The position numbers and the translations under genes were made by a program. The notes beneath the pieces are model-generated. The model searched no databases, was not told where the DNA came from, and saw only the letters and a program-made list of their open reading frames with translations. A stretch of DNA of 64,000 nucleotides from Neurospora crassa OR74A. Lineage: Eukaryota; Ascomycota; Sordariomycetes; Sordariales; Sordariaceae. The DNA is taken from positions 2,852,001 through 2,916,000 of the forward strand of contig NC_026502.1 of NCBI RefSeq assembly GCF_000182925.2. The letters run 5' to 3'. Numbering within the stretch: the stretch's first letter is position 1; every line of letters starts with the position of its first letter. Shown one piece after another: positions 23,770-38,179 of this stretch.

Positions 23770-25273
23770 TCCAAATATCTTAAATAGCGACGCACAGGCC
23801 ACCTTAAAGCTGGGGTTAGTAGTAACACCGAGCGACTAACGCATTCGTAGTTCGGCACTCCAGCCGTCTAATAATTCACTGCGTGCAACATTGCCCGTCT
23901 GTGGAATGGGTGAATGGACACAAGACCAAATCAAAGGTACAAAGGTACAAACCCAACATTCACCCATAGGGCTGGGAAGGTGAATGCTCCTGAAGGTTAA
24001 AGATTTGCATGCCTGGCACCAGGTCCAGCCCAATTCCTCCGTTGTGCAAGGAATCACATACAAGGCCATAGATGCCATTACGTACAGGGAGCATACCTAT
24101 AGGAGGTTGAAGCTTGAGAGAGGATCGTCAAGATGGAAGGACTGCCTCATGCGACAGAGCGCTTGCTAGAATAGCCCGAAGAGTTGCTTTCTTTGTTCAC
24201 TGTTTCGGTTTGAACTTATTGGGTACAGGTGCCCGTTTGGCTCCTCAAAGTCTCTGGACCAACTGGAACACTCAAGATCGCAAGTTCAATGCTTGCTTTA
24301 TGTACAGTCACATCTACCATTCAGTCACGAAAAGCCCGCATGTAGATGTTTCACAGCTCTGGCTTCTTTATGGGGAGTCTGTCCACTGCTGTAACGAACA
24401 GTAGAGGTACTTTCCACTACAGTCTCTTCGCGACAGCCATCGTAACAGTCACTTATCACAGAGGACGAGAGGCAGCCATAGCAGTTCAGATCTACAGAAT
24501 GCCACATACACATTTCTCTTTGTTTCAGAGTGTGCTCTGACGTGGAAGGTTCAACGCCACAATTCATACCACAAGAGCATGCCTCGTCCAGGACTGGAAC
24601 CCTTCCGTCAACCCTTTTCGAATGACTAAGAAGACTACTGGGGTTTGTAGAGTTGCCACTCTCAGGTCCCGGATGGGTCTTTCCGCTAAAAAGACGACAA
24701 GGCTGATGGGACCGACCGACTGATGCACATGGTACGGTATCCAGAAGGGAGAATGGATGTTCACTGCGGGTCACCCCTCTGTGGTGAAGGTGGTGTGTCA
24801 GGATAACAAAGTAGAACTCGCTGGTGACTGGGCTGTGACACTGACGTGAAACTGCTGCCCAGCGAGTGCCAGAGTGTTGCTGCCCTGCCACTTCACCAGG
24901 CAGTTTTGGATGCGGTCCCCCGGATCTCTGGATGTGCCACCCGAACGGTACGTACCGATGGTCAATCCCTGTGCTGCTCCGGCGAAAATAGACGACCCTT
25001 GTTTAGCAGCTGAGAGCAAAAGGCCTGTTTGGGTTTAGCGACTATTTATTAGTGTTCACCTTGATGCGCGAGGTGAACCACTCTGAAAATGCGAATCGTG
25101 GGGAAATGTTCATTGGCTGATGTTGATTCGAGGTGGGACTGCACGTCTTCAGGCTGCGTGTTGTGTCGTCCGTTCCCCTGCAAGGAACGTGCGCCTCGGA
25201 ACCGCGTCTCCCAAAATCAGCCAAGGGAGTTGACGGAGTTTGCGCAAAGTGGAGCTCCAGAGCCTTTGTTGAA

Positions 25274-25278
25274 CCAAT
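25274..25278 (+). promoter_or_regulatory. CCAAT box candidate, H4 side
   Basis: CCAAT on the coding strand, 190 bp before the H4 ATG, followed by a pyrimidine-rich leader. A five-base match is weak on its own. Confidence 0.3.
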
Positions 25279-25468
25279 CATCAACAAGATCAGTGATCTG
25301 ATTTGATTCCCACCGCCCTGCATGCCGCAACCGCGTTCCCGTACTTAAAGTCCGCTCTCTTCCCCGCCTTCTTCCCACCTTCCACGAACGACTTCCAATC
25401 TCCCAAACGACCGGCTTCAGCCTTACCACCTACACCACTTTCACTTTCACCCCCCAACACATATCAAA

Positions 25469-25917
<449 letters not shown>

Positions 25918-27260
25918 ATGTCTCGCCGTCATTAGCCAGCGTGTCTTTTTTCTTTTTTCTTCACCATAACGACGACGCAAATCACAATCACGTCTTCTCC
26001 CATCACCAACACACAATCATCATGATGTTTTATATACCACCAAAGTCGTCGTCTTTTATCATGATGATGACGATGATGTCACTACCGCCACCACCGCCAC
26101 CACCCACATTAAACAACCGGCAACAACACGACATCTAGGATGGGGGAAAAGGAGGGCGGTTGATGTTCGGTCCTCTTTTGCACCACACTTCACTTGGTCG
26201 CAGCGTTCCATCTCACGATTGTCATTTTTCGGGTTTCTTTACGCGCAAAGGAGGGGTCTCTTTTTTATCACATGCTCTGTACATCACATCAAGGGGTCAT
26301 TCACAATAGGGGTGTTACTACTTTTGCAATTTTTTGAGCGCTTAATTGACTCAAAACGCCCTCTGGGTTTTCTGGAGGGTGATTCCAAACTGTTTAGTCT
26401 TTGTTTTGTCTCGAGTGAAAATGCTGTCTGCCATCTATTGCTGTGTCTTTAACACGTGTTTTCTGTGTACGTGGGAACGGGAATCGCGTGCTCGTCGCGT
26501 CCGGTGGGCTTGCCCCAGTTTTGCTTGAGACCTTGGCCGCTGGGCGAGCTGGGGCCTTTTATTGAACTGTTCGCTCGAAGAAGGGACCCATGCGTTGATG
26601 CGCCAGCGAAACATGCGGTTCGCGGAGAGGACAGATATGTAGTGTGACCGAAACTCCTGTCCGTGTTTTCAATACTCGCATCTTGACAATCCCAAAGCAG
26701 TTTATATGTATATGCTTAACAGACCGAAAAATTCCCAAGCCCACTGCATCTATTGTGCATAAGCATAATTTGTGTGCCTACGGACATCCGACATATGTAC
26801 ATCTACATACTAGTCAAGCTCAAATATGGAGACGGAACTTGATGACAACACGATCTACCTCCATCCAGCTCTATCCCGTTTGTTCCAGGAACGTCATGGA
26901 AGAACATGATCTACATCCCATGGTGGCAGCCAACCACCTGCACACACCCCCTCCCCAGCTGATCCCAAGTAGTGGCGAACTTTGCTCCTTAAAATGTGCC
27001 TGACACGGGAACACCGGTGGGAGACCCCCGATCAAAAAGATGGGGGGGAAAGGGGGAGGGATGGTGAGTCTGAGCGTAAAACATTTCGGATTTCATGCTT
27101 CGTCTGAACTTGTGGATACACCCGAAGCACCTTACCAGTATGATGTAACCCTGTCGAGTCTTTTGTCAGTACTTTTAATACTTGTTACTTTAGCTTGCTC
27201 CAGTTTCTCTTTTTATTTTTCTTTCTTGTGCCTCTTCATCATGTGTAGGTAAGTCCGCAC

Positions 27261-27300
27261 ATAGGTGTGCTTGTGCATGGATAGGTGTGCTTGTGCATGG
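27261..27300. repeat. Perfect 20-bp tandem duplication
   Basis: Two identical adjacent 20-bp units, 27261-27280 and 27281-27300, each beginning ATAGGTGTGC. Intergenic. Confidence 0.97.
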
Positions 27301-27676
27301 AATCAAAGTTAAATTCTTCAATAAAAACTGTACAGATATGGGAAAACTACCTAGCTACAAGGTCGTACATCAAATGTAGAGGTAGCAATATGTTTTTTTT
27401 TTTACAACACGTGAAGTGGTTGTTGGGCATTTTGATGTTGTCTGTCCGATTCTGTTTTTCCAGGGTTCACTAGTAGACTAGGACTATCTTGAAGAACATC
27501 AGCTGAACATCTATCATGGATGAGCAGATGAGTCCATTAAGTATGTTTGTAAGGGCTAGACAACTTCAAGGACTAAATCCTGAACCATACTCAAAGTATT
27601 CTCCCATCATGAAAAGGCTCATTCAATAACTTGAAGCTAGTTCGCCGTTCTTGGATCGACTTACTGTCGCTTCATG

Positions 27677-27700
27677 TTTTTTTTTTTTTTTTTTTTTTTT
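27677..27700. repeat. Poly(T) run, 24 bp
   Basis: An uninterrupted run of 24 T in intergenic DNA, equal to a poly(A) run on the minus strand. No retroposed gene body was recognised beside it. Confidence 0.95.
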
Positions 27701-28433
27701 CATTGCCACATATCATTACAACTTAGATAAGTTGACCTGAAACTTGAACAGACTTTATCTACATATTTCGTAAACGTAATACTTAGAGTTTGTTCAATTG
27801 TAGATAATTAGTATCCCACGGGCGTTCTTGAAGTTCTAGAGATATCGGGTCATTCTAAGTCGATCATAGTAATTCCAAAAAAATAAGCACCAAGTGAGTA
27901 GGTACCTAACACTCCAGTTCCAGAAGCATACTAATGGTCTCCTCCCAGGACCTTAACATAGCCCATAAATCTTTCTCCTCTTCCCCTTCTTATTGTCGGT
28001 CCTTCATTGTGACAACGTCAACTCGTCAACATGTCATTCCCGAGTTGCCGAGGTACCAATCTAGTAGCAGGTTCGACGGCTAGCATCAGCCGTGCTGTTA
28101 CAGGCCTCATGTACGAGGTAACTTCTATGGGTGGCTTCATCCTTACGGATAGGTCGAGATAATTTGTTTTCTGGGTTTGGTTTTGTTACCTTCGTTTATT
28201 TCTATAATTAGGGTAAGAACGGCAGTCTTCTCCATCGAGCGTTCGTCCCCCTTTGGAATTACCCTCCTTCTTCAACTTCTTGTTGACAATTCAAGTTATC
28301 CATCAGTAGTACAATCGTTGCACATGGTATCCATCCCTGTCAAGCTGTGATAGTAGGACATCCAGAAAATTTCATCACTTGTGTAAGTTCAAGGCAATTC
28401 AGTCAGGTTTGTGATTTAGCCTACTCACTCACC

Positions 28434-28462
28434 TCAAGTTCAGGTTCAAGTTCAAGTTCAAG
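28434..28462. repeat. Imperfect AAGTTC hexamer array
   Basis: About five units of AAGTTC (one with a G change) bounded by CCTCAA on the left and TTGAGG on the right, so that the array ends form a short inverted repeat. Confidence 0.8.
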
Positions 28463-30362
28463 TTGAGGATTCACTGTGACTCCATTGCCTTCATTGCCAG
28501 CTCCGTCAGTCCTCAGCCATCTCACATAGAAAAAGTCGAGCAGGATTTCGACTCATTTCCCAGGTTAACATGGTGGTAGAAAATCCGACGGATCAATATA
28601 TATTCGTCGGGTTTAGCTTATCAAGCAGGCTGCTTGACTTGTTCCCGGAGTTTCAAACACATTCGAGAATCATGTTAGACGAGAGATTAACAATTTTCGA
28701 ACTACAGCCTTAAAGCCTAACACAGTGGTCTCGAAGAGAATGACCAACATGACCGATCCATAGCGGTTTGTTCTTTATCAAGACACTGTTGAATATTCTG
28801 CGTGATCAAAACTCGATCTGCCGGACAACACCAAAGGAAATAACAAAGCACTTGAACAGAGACGAGAATTGAAGTGTTTGAAAGACACCTTCAGCGCCAT
28901 CCTCCCACCCGTTCTAAACGCACAGTCATACGTTATGTATGATTTATACCATACCGTCCTGCCCTAAAGTACCCTGGCTACTCTTGTAGTGTACAGCAGA
29001 GGGTACACGTGGGCTCGAGACAGCAATGGCCCTAAGCTCTAAAATATAGGGATGAGGGCTGGCTTCATCTCAGGCTTGCAGGCTCAGCCTGTGATTGACG
29101 TGGTATCCACCCAGCAACAATTCTCAACCATGTGTGCAAAAGTTGATGGACTCACATCTGGTGTCAGATGTGGAATCAGGGAATGTTGGGACTGCTCTCG
29201 TGTAACAGTCCATACATAGCTTTACCCAGGGATCATGACGCCACGTGAAATCCGGATCGACAAAGATCAAAACATGCAGATGTCGTCGTCGACGGTCCGA
29301 TCCGAACATGGAAAATGGGGTTGCTAGTGGAAGCCACCATACCTTGAGCCTATCACGCCTCTTGATCTTGTGCTCTGGTCTCTCACGAAAGCTTCCAAAG
29401 GTGACCGGCAGATAAGCATCATCTCCTGCAGCAAAAGCTGCGTGGACGTGGCAGAGTCAAGGCGAACCGGGTAAAACTGGAGCATTCCACCTTCACCATG
29501 GAAACGCCCAAGTAAGGAGGGGCAATATGATGCAGCGGATCCGATTGGGAACAATCACTTGATCGAACTCAGCTTTGAGTTGTCCTGGTTGAGACACTTC
29601 CCCGTGTCCTGCATCCATGCTCCTTCCCTCTCCGTGGGGCTGAAATGAGCATAAACCGCGGGACGGAGAGGAAAAGAACGGAACGGAGAGGAAGGTAAAA
29701 GCAAGGCAAGGTAGAGGAAGAAAGACGTCAGGTGGTGTTTGCTCGTGTGTATCGTCTCCATCCGGCCCTCTTTTCGTGGGGTCAGATCTGGGGATCCGGG
29801 GATCTCTGCCTCCAGATCTGGGGCGTGTTCCGGGACCCGACACCTGAAGTTGCTTCGAAGGGGGGGTTTCTGGAAAAGTGGCCCTGAAGTACTTCCCCGT
29901 ATGTCCACAACACGGAGCAGAAACCTGCTTTCTGGATATGGTCACTTTTTTGCATGTCTCTTCAACAGCTTTTCAAAGTTCATTGAACGTGAACAGAGCT
30001 CAGGACTTGAGGCCAGGTGCTCCACTGGGCTGAATTTGGAGTTCGACACGCTGTGGTTGGTTGCCTTGGCAGCCGAATAACGGATCTCCCAGTGCGCCCT
30101 GAAGCCACTGCCCGAACTTTCCAAGTTGTCAACCGCGCAACGAGGACGGAAGCGACAGGATTGAAGTCACTTGAGATCCAAATCCTTCAGCTTTTTCAAG
30201 CGCCAATTCCACGTTTCCCCATGGGGTCGTAGCGCAGCATCGAACCATAGCAATAAAAATGTGTCTCCGATATCGGGTGTGCGAAGTCGCAGTGTTGTCA
30301 AATTGACCCATTTTTTTCATTGAAATCCAATGCCGGGGCTGTGCGGTTTTTGATGCTGTTGT

Positions 30363-30363
<1 letters not shown>

Positions 30364-30399
<36 letters not shown>
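30364..30399. repeat. (CAG)12 trinucleotide repeat
   Basis: Twelve uninterrupted CAG units followed by CAA. In one frame this gives poly-Gln on the plus strand and in another poly-Ala on the minus strand, but the ORFs that contain it (60-70 codons) are not accepted as genes. Confidence 0.97.
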
Positions 30400-30402
<3 letters not shown>

Positions 30403-33400
30403 TGTTCTGCCTATGTCTTTCTGTTAGCAATGATGAAAAAAGAGAAAATAAAAAGGAAATTAGAATTGCACAAAGAGCATTTCGCAGCTTCAGGCTGTGT
30501 GAATACTCATGCCGGTGATTTGCTCCGGACAATCACCGGACCCTGAAAGCCAGTCGGCGCCGTTGAAATCCTGGTTTTGGCAACCGTTTCATCATCAGAA
30601 CCAAGCAAGTGGGAAGGGTCCTGTCTTGATTCTTGGATTCTGGGGACTCCGCGGGGATGGGCTGCACAAGTGGGCAAGCTCCGGAGCCCAGCTCACGGTG
30701 TGTTGCAGCACAGACTGCAACGACGCACAGCACACCATACATGAACTGGCGGCCACACGTGGCAGATCATTTTCTGGTTTTGACGAGGCCCGGTCTCGAG
30801 GGCGCAAGCCCCAATTGACGCCCGACATGACGCTTGATGTGGCCGTGCGGGTCTGTCCAGTCGGGCCGGGTGTGAGGCGCAAGTGCTCCGCAATTTTGCA
30901 GTGCAGCCAGGAAAATGGCACGCCCGCTCCCGCCTTTGTGTGTGACCCTCATTACTACGCGTGCGTGCGTGCGTGCGGTCAAATCGTGGAGAGGCCTGGG
31001 GATGGACGCACTGGCGGGCGGGCAAGCCCCAGGGGGCGCCCCTCTGAAAACCCCCCCCCATCTTACCTACCTTGTTCACAGCGCCGCGTGCCGACTGGAG
31101 TGAAAAACGGCGCAAAGGAACCCACTTTCTCCCACTCTCTCCCCTCGTTTTCGTCCCCTTTTCCCCGCGTAAAGGCCCCCGAGTGGACACATGCAGCGGT
31201 ACATCGTGGCCATTTCCAAGGTTGCGGGTGAGCTCGCGGGGTACCAAAACCAGAAAGTTGGTTGAAGTGAATGCTGTGAGAGTTCAAGATGATGTAAAAA
31301 AAAGAGGATTGTCATCGCAAGCAGGAAAATGATTGACTGACGAAATGTGTGCGAATGACGTGGGAGTCCACAAAAGAGCCTCAAGTTGTGTTTCGCAAGG
31401 AAATTGCCTCCCTTTTCTTCGCTCTGGGCCTCTGAAAATGCTCACGAGACCACGTTCCGGTTAAATGCATCTATTTATCCAAAATACCCAGCCAATTAGA
31501 GGCCGGGCAGCTGTTTATCCTACAGCCGACTCGGTAACAGCTGCTCATAGTTCCTCGGGCCATGACATTGTCGAGCTGGAACACTGAGCAGTATAAGTGA
31601 TTGCAATGCCCTATTTCGCGTGAAGAAGTGACACCTGGCGAAGTAATGCTCGTTGAGCCTGTTCAAATCGCAAAAGTCGCAGTCGCAACATGGAAGGAAT
31701 CTCGAGAAACGCACGAACCAATCGCACCCGATTCGGGAGGTGACCACGATACACTCAGATTCTCTCCGCGTCCAGCTTCCCCAACATCCCGCAGCGACCC
31801 GATGGCCCTTTGGCTTCTCGAACACCCCGTCTCCGGCTCCAACGCATCTCCAGTACTCCAGGTCCGAGAATCTCACCACTCCCCATCGCATCCCCATATT
31901 GCTGCCGACTCCGTATCTCGAGCTACCCCCTGGGACCAGAGCAGAGACAGACGATCCCCCACAGCCCAACGAAAAGAAAGGGGGTGCGACGACGCAACGG
32001 TACATCACACGACACACACAGCAGCGCAGCGCGGTTAGCGGCCCTGTTACCCGATCACCGAGGCACAACAATTCCCCGAGCCGGCGGAGGTACGACAAGA
32101 TTCCATTGGATCCTCCCATCCGGGGTAAGAGAAAATTTGGGTTGGTCAGGCGGACGGCGGAACGGCGTCAGCACAGTTCAGAAAAAAAACACGGCATCAG
32201 CGTGGCGAAATTGGACCCCCTGGTACGGAACTCCGTTTTTGCGTTTTTTTCGACGACGACGTGGTGGATGTTTTGAGGTTGCGACCTTGCACTGCAAGTC
32301 CACAATGCTCACGGAATCCCTTCGGTGTTCTTGATTTGGGAGTGTTGGCACTGGAGACGGGCCGATAAGGGTCTCCAAGCGATGGAGCCTCGGTCTCCAC
32401 CAATGAAGCGCAGCTCAGGCCATGGTGTTTGCAAAAAATGAACAGGAGACGCGCAGGAGGAAGAGATTTCGCGGCAAAAAAAAAGTTTTGTCGAGAAAGC
32501 AGAGTTTCGAGCAAGTGCACGGCGGTTGACCAAAACGAAGCGACAGGATATGTCGAATTGGGCGTCTGTTTTTGCCTTTTTGAATGCGGTTTCGAGGTGT
32601 TTTGTCAGCCGCTTTGAAACAGCCGCGAGAACGGCAGCAAAGTTCCGGTCCCCTGACGAATATGGTCTTCGTGATTGGATCGGAGTTCGGGTGTTCCCAC
32701 TTTTTTCCTTGGCCAGCTGATCTTGGAGTGATTCTGCCCCTGGCAATCTGGCACTCTACGCAGTACGTACGCGGGAATAGCGACCCGGCGGTTTGACCGA
32801 CAGTGAGATCACCGTCATGCCACCATCTTTACAATTGCCCGGCAACGGTGCTGACCGGTACTGCGAGTGCACCACCGCCCACGCTCGGTAAAGCTACGTT
32901 TTTGCCAAGCAAGTGGTAGTCGCTTGCTGGCTTCTCACGTTCAGAGGCAATGGGAAAAGTTCAACTGTTCAGTGGGAAGATGTTCTTCAGATGCATTACA
33001 ACGGCAAGTCTGCCCAAAGACCACGTCTGCAGCGCGGGCAGGATACCATGACATGGACGGTGTTTTGGCGGCCGGCCTTCTATGATGAGATGGAGCCATT
33101 ACATTACTGCTTTGCGTTGTTGATGGAGGAAGACGGCCCTTTTTTTCTATTAGTTTGGCCGCGGACATGGTCGTCGGTTGGAAACGGTTTGGATTTGCGA
33201 TCCACCATTCCACAATGACTGACCGTCGTGTGTCAAAACCGTACGTTGTACTGCGTATTACGAAGGACCAGACTGGAGGACACAAGACCGTGTCGGATTC
33301 TCTGACAATTACACAGTCTGGCAACATGACACAACATCTGGTCGGTAGTAACTCGAAGCGAGTTTCTTGAGTGCCACGGCACATGGCGCCGTTAGGAGTT

Positions 33401-36376
33401 TGTTGATGGAAATCCAGTGTCGGCATGACAAAAGCCCCAGACCATAGCATGTTGAAGGTATTACAGTCTCGTTCTGCAGAATTTCAGTGTAGTAGCCTCA
33501 ACCATCATCAATGTCATCATTGCAGTAGCAACTGTATTTGTAAACTTGGTGGTTGTTCTCGTCGGGCTTCATCCTGGTGGCCCTGACACCGACGTCTGAC
33601 AGTGTGAACCAAGCTGAGGCCGAATCCAATCCTTTGGATACGGTGTACTATGGTGATATGGGTAAGTTTAACCCGTAGGCCAGGTCGTCGACCACACAGT
33701 GCTCACGAAGCGTTGGCTGTGGTGGTCCGTGCCAGGTACGTGACAAGGGGGTTTTACTTTGGCTCGCAACCGCAGTATGTATTCTCGGTAATCTCTTGTC
33801 CAGGCTCCATGAACCGAGTGAGATGGGTTGCATGGCTTTAATTTGGCCGAACTGTACAGTTTCAATACGTACTGGCTCTCTTGCTAGCACGGCTCAATAA
33901 CAGGGGTCGGTAGAACAACACAGAAAAATAACGAGACAACGGCACTCAACGCAACAAATTGGACAGACTATCTGAAGCCCTCGAAGCGCATAGGGTTGAT
34001 ACCAATGTTGCGCATCAAAATTGGGGAAGTGGTGGTTGAGTTGGGCAGAGGAGTGCATAGTGAAGTTCCGCGCTAACGCACGTTTCAGTGCAAGGGGAAC
34101 AGTGTACATGGTAATTGACGCAGCCGTTCGTCTTGCATGCAGGTGGAATTTACCATAGTACGAGGAATTTGATGATGTCCGTTTCTGTAACATTCAGCGA
34201 ACAGAAACTTCAAAAACCTCTCAGTGGAATACACTAGGATTTCTGGTGGATGTGTCTGGCAGAGGGAGCCCCATCCAGGATCTTGTAAGCGCAGGTGGCT
34301 AGGGCCCAATGCGACCGGAAATTGGATGAGATTCAGCAGGATCGTGTTCATCGTTTTCGGAATGTTGTGCCGAGGGTTTACGATTCAACGTCACTGGTCC
34401 CCTTTTGACCATGTCGAAGCCCTGCAAACAGATGGAAAGTGTAGTGTAGTTCCTTGCAGCCGTTTCTCGTAATCTTCATCGGTGCTTCTGGGGTTCTGCT
34501 TCTTGGGAGACCGCAAAAGGAACACTGGTGACACTTCACGAGTTTGTGGCGATCATTTCATGGGATGAAGTTTCTTTTGGGTTGGCACGTTGGAGCTGTG
34601 CCCCCAAGACGTTTTAGCGCCGCGGTAGGTTGACGGGTATTGGCCTTCGTTGGGATGACAGGAGCCGCATCTCGGCACATTCCCGCTCCTTTTGGTTACA
34701 GTACGTACCGCCAAGACTTTAGAGCCCGCTAATGGACTCGAGGAATGTCGACGTCATCCGAAAACTGCCAAAGGCTCTGGAAAAACGTTGGCGGACGAAA
34801 AATTCCAGGCCTGGGCCAGGGCGTTCCTTACCTGGACATGCCGACGGCCAGGGATTGTGCCTTTTTGGCATCAATGACGGCACTAAACTTACTTCATCTT
34901 TGTAACTTTTGTAATTTGCATACGCAGAGTAGGTATTCTCAACGGGCGTCCGACGGGCGTCTGATTTTGAGGGTGAGTTCTCCTTCTCGCATTGCTTCAT
35001 GGCACTGCACTGAACCGGGCCCGAATCCCCTTCGCTTCCTCCCACCGCCGAAAGAAATCATCAGATACATGAGGCGTCGCCATCTCCTTTTCAAACCAGA
35101 TGACCATCACGGTTTTATTCTGCAGTAATCTGCCGAGCCATCTCACCGGATGCCTTGTGTTTTGCAGCAGGGTTTCACGCCCGGAACAAAATGTGGCAAC
35201 TGCACCAATCGTTTTGAAGCGCGCTTGCGATTTGTTGGTGGCGTACTCCATTTGGTGGCACTTGCGCTTTGGCCTCAATCGGGAAAGAGGAGCCATGTAA
35301 GTGCAGCATCGGAATTGTAGAGGTACCGTAGGTACCTGGATTCACGATCTGAGGTCAATTTTTCAAAGTGAGGTTTGCCGCTGGTTGAGGATCTGGACCA
35401 CAACACTCCGGGCCAGAGTTCATCAAGTCAAGGAGAAATGGCGACTGCGTGCTCTGGAGCCTGCCTTTCCCCCCAGACAGAGCCGAAGGGAAGCCTTGGG
35501 TTCCAAGAAACAGCAGTCGGGCCGTCCGTCTCTCTTTCCACTTCTCAAACGGAAGGGCCGAGAACCTGAACCGGCATTGCATTTTTTCACGTTACGGTCT
35601 TGTAACAGCCAACGGTGCCCGATCCCCGGTCTCTTCGGCTCTCTGGGGGAGTGTGCAGAAGATTTTTTAGCGTAATGTGGGTAAATGGTACGGGGATGTC
35701 TCCAGACGTGCGAGATGTGGGAGCAGGCTGGAGAGATGGTACCTTCTCCGTAACTCTCTGCATTGCATCAGCATCCCCAGTCGAGCCCCCCCGCGCCCAC
35801 TCTCCCGCACCCACACGCACCCCGTCCTTTGGGAGACTTTCGAGATGCACACCCCCCTTCTTTTTTTCCCCCTTCCAGGCTGCTCGCGACCCGACATATG
35901 TCGATTGTGGAGTCTGGTCTTCTGACATGAACCCTCTGTACCTTCCCTGCTTCTTTCAACCTCGATCGACCTTTTCTAGGCCATGCACTGCGTGGGTCGG
36001 CGTCGATGGATCCCCAGCTTTTAGGTCATTTCCAATTCACCGACTCGCAGCTGCTTCTTTCCCCAGTTTAAGCATCCAACAATTGGAGCTCCGATGGCAA
36101 CTCGAGGGACATAAATGTAAGGCCCTGTCCACACTCCGAATACTTCTTCTCATCATCTCGTGTTCTTTTGAACCTCCATTCTTCAAACAACTTCCACTCC
36201 TCCATCAAAGCCTTCAAAGGTTCACACTCCTACCATCCACCATCCACCATCCACTGTTTGGTCGTTGGAGTATCTACCACTTTTCGCTGTTATCAGCCAC
36301 CTTTCTCCACCCAACCAAGATCTCGAACAACGGATGAAAGACTTGAGGATATAAATACAACGATACGATCACAACA

Positions 36377-38047
36377 ATGGGTCTCTTCTCGAAAAAGTCG
36401 GCTGCGCCGCAGACCCAATCACAAGATGAGATCGATCTCGCTGCTGAGCAGAAGGTCACTTTCCGTGCCGTCTTCCTCGGTGTTGTCGCCTCCGTAGGTG
36501 GCTTCATGTTTGGCTACGTCAGGTACGTTTTCCCTTGGCACCCCTGTTGCCCCATTGACATGGTACATGGTTACTGACCATTTATGGACAACAGTGGTCA
36601 AATTTCTGGTTTCTTCGACATGGAAGACTTCGGTCGTCGGTTCGGTAACTACCAAGACGCGGATGGCTGGGTCTTCTCAGCATACCGCCAGGGTGCTATT
36701 GTCGCCCTACTCCCTGCTGGTGCCCTTCTTGGTTCGCTCGTTGCCGGTAGAATTGCGGATACCCTTGGTCGCCGTATCGCCATCTCTGCGTCCGCCCTTT
36801 TCTCCTGCATCGGAACAATTATCGAGATCGCCTCCACCACGCACTGGGCCCAGTTTGCGGTCGGTCGTCTTATCACCGGTATTGGTATCGGTGCTCTCTC
36901 CGTCGTCGTCCCGATGTACCAGTCTGAGTCCGCGCCCGCCATCCTCCGTGGTATCCTCGTCTCGTGCTACCAGCTCTTCATCACTCTTGGTATCTGGACC
37001 GCTGAGATGATCAACTACGGTACTCACGACCTCAGCAACTCCGCCTCTTGGCGTATTCCCAACGGTATCTCCTTCCTCTGGGCTTTGGTTCTCGGTGGCG
37101 GAATATTGTTCCTTCCTGAGTCTCCCCGTTATGCCTACCGTGTTGGTCGCGAGGACGAGGCTCGCAACACCATTGCCCGCCTTGCCGGTCTCGAGCCCAG
37201 CGCCCGCTCTGTCAACATGCAAATCGATGAGATCCGTATGAAGCTTGAGGAGGAGAAGGCTGGTGCCGACACCAAGTGGTACGAGATCTTCGGACCTGCT
37301 CTGTTGCGCCGCACCCTTATCGGTATCATTCTTCAGTCTGGCCAGCAGCTTACTGGTGCCAACTTCTTCTTCTACTACGGAACCACGATTTTCAAGGCTA
37401 CTGGTCTTAGCGACTCTTACGTTACCCAGATCATTCTTGGTTCCGTCAACGCTGGATGCACTGTTGCTGGTCTCTGGGTTGTCAAGAATGTTGGCCGCCG
37501 TAAGGCCCTCATCGGTGGTGCCCTCTGGATGACCATGTGCTTCTTGGTCTACTCTTTCGTCGGAAGATTTGTGCTCGACCCCGTCAACCCGGCTAGCACT
37601 CCTCAGGCCGGCAACGTCCTCATTGTCTTCTCCTGCTTCTTCATCGTCGCCTTTGCCACCACTTGGGGTCCTCTCGTCTGGGCCGTCGTTGCTGAGCTCT
37701 ACCCTGCTCGCTACCGTGCTCCTGCCATGGCCTTGGCCACCGCTTCCAACTGGCTGTGGAACTTCCTCATGTCCCTCTTCACGCGCCCCATCACCGACTC
37801 CATTGGCTACTTCTATGGCTTGGTGTTCGCCGGATGCTGCCTTGCCCTCGCCGCTTTCGTTTGGCTCTTTGTGATCGAGTCCAAGGACCGCACCCTTGAG
37901 GAGATCGAGACCATGTACAACCAGAAGGTCAGCCCTAGGCACTCCACCCACTGGCACGCTGAGGTCCCTTCGGGACCGCGGGATGCGGAGGAGAAGCCCG
38001 AGGTTCACAGTGGTTCTGCGACAACCTCAAGCCATGGAGAGGTTTAG
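36377..38047 (+). CDS. hxt13: MFS hexose transporter
   Basis: Two exons (36377-36522 and 36595-38047, intron 72 bp, GT-AG) give 532 residues of the sugar porter family, a plasma-membrane protein with 12 membrane helices that takes up sugars, usually with protons. The first helix begins near residue 28 (FRAVFLGVVASVGGFMFGY), and splicing restores the conserved FGYVSGQISGF. Family marks are GRIADTLGRR in the loop between helices 2 and 3, PESPR at 223-227, GQQLTG at 298-303, VAELYPARYR, and IESKDRTLEEIE after helix 12, where most members have PETKGRTLEEI. Substrate (glucose, other hexose or another sugar) cannot be read from sequence. The N-terminal Lys/Gln/Asp-rich 25 residues and C-terminal His/Ser-rich tail are cytoplasmic by family topology. 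The symbol is from recall of the gene beside aro-1 in N. crassa and is unchecked; the family call is firm. Confidence 0.9.
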
Positions 38048-38179
38048 AATGCGTCCAAGTGAAACGGTTCTCGTTCTGAAAGGAATTCAGAGGTTGCGAG
38101 AGTCGATTAGGGATTGTATGATGACTTGACATGCACCAAAAAATGGAATGCAGTAGTCAGTCATGGTAATTGGGTTTGA

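Larger units (their letters stand above)
25918..36376. other. 10.5-kb region without a recognised gene
   Basis: This is the largest gap between genes in the block. It holds the H4 3' end and, at its right, the promoter and leader of the transporter gene. Repeats include a perfect 20-bp tandem duplication (27261-27300), a run of 24 T (27677-27700), an AAGTTC-type hexamer array near 28434-28462, a (CAG)12 tract (30364-30399) and a GTGC repeat near 30960-30977. The longest ORFs (240 codons at 30509-31231, 207 at 31653-32276, 240 at 35615-36337) show no domain, have many Cys/Trp/Arg residues typical of chance ORFs, and overlap similar ORFs on the other strand. A 43-codon ORF at 28031-28162 is also unsupported. 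A non-coding RNA gene is possible but not visible from sequence alone. Confidence 0.5.

Noticed and set aside
28031-28162. 43-codon ORF with a good ATG context
   Set aside because: Too short to support alone. No match to a known small protein and no conserved feature.
30509-31231. 240-codon plus-strand ORF in the large gap
   Set aside because: No domain, odd amino acid content, and an equally long ORF lies on the other strand.
31653-32276. 207-codon plus-strand ORF in the large gap
   Set aside because: No recognisable domain, overlapping ORFs in other frames of similar length, and no codon bias like the real genes.
35615-36337. 240-codon plus-strand ORF just before the transporter gene
   Set aside because: Probably transporter promoter and leader. 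It has no domain and ends 39 bp before the transporter ATG.
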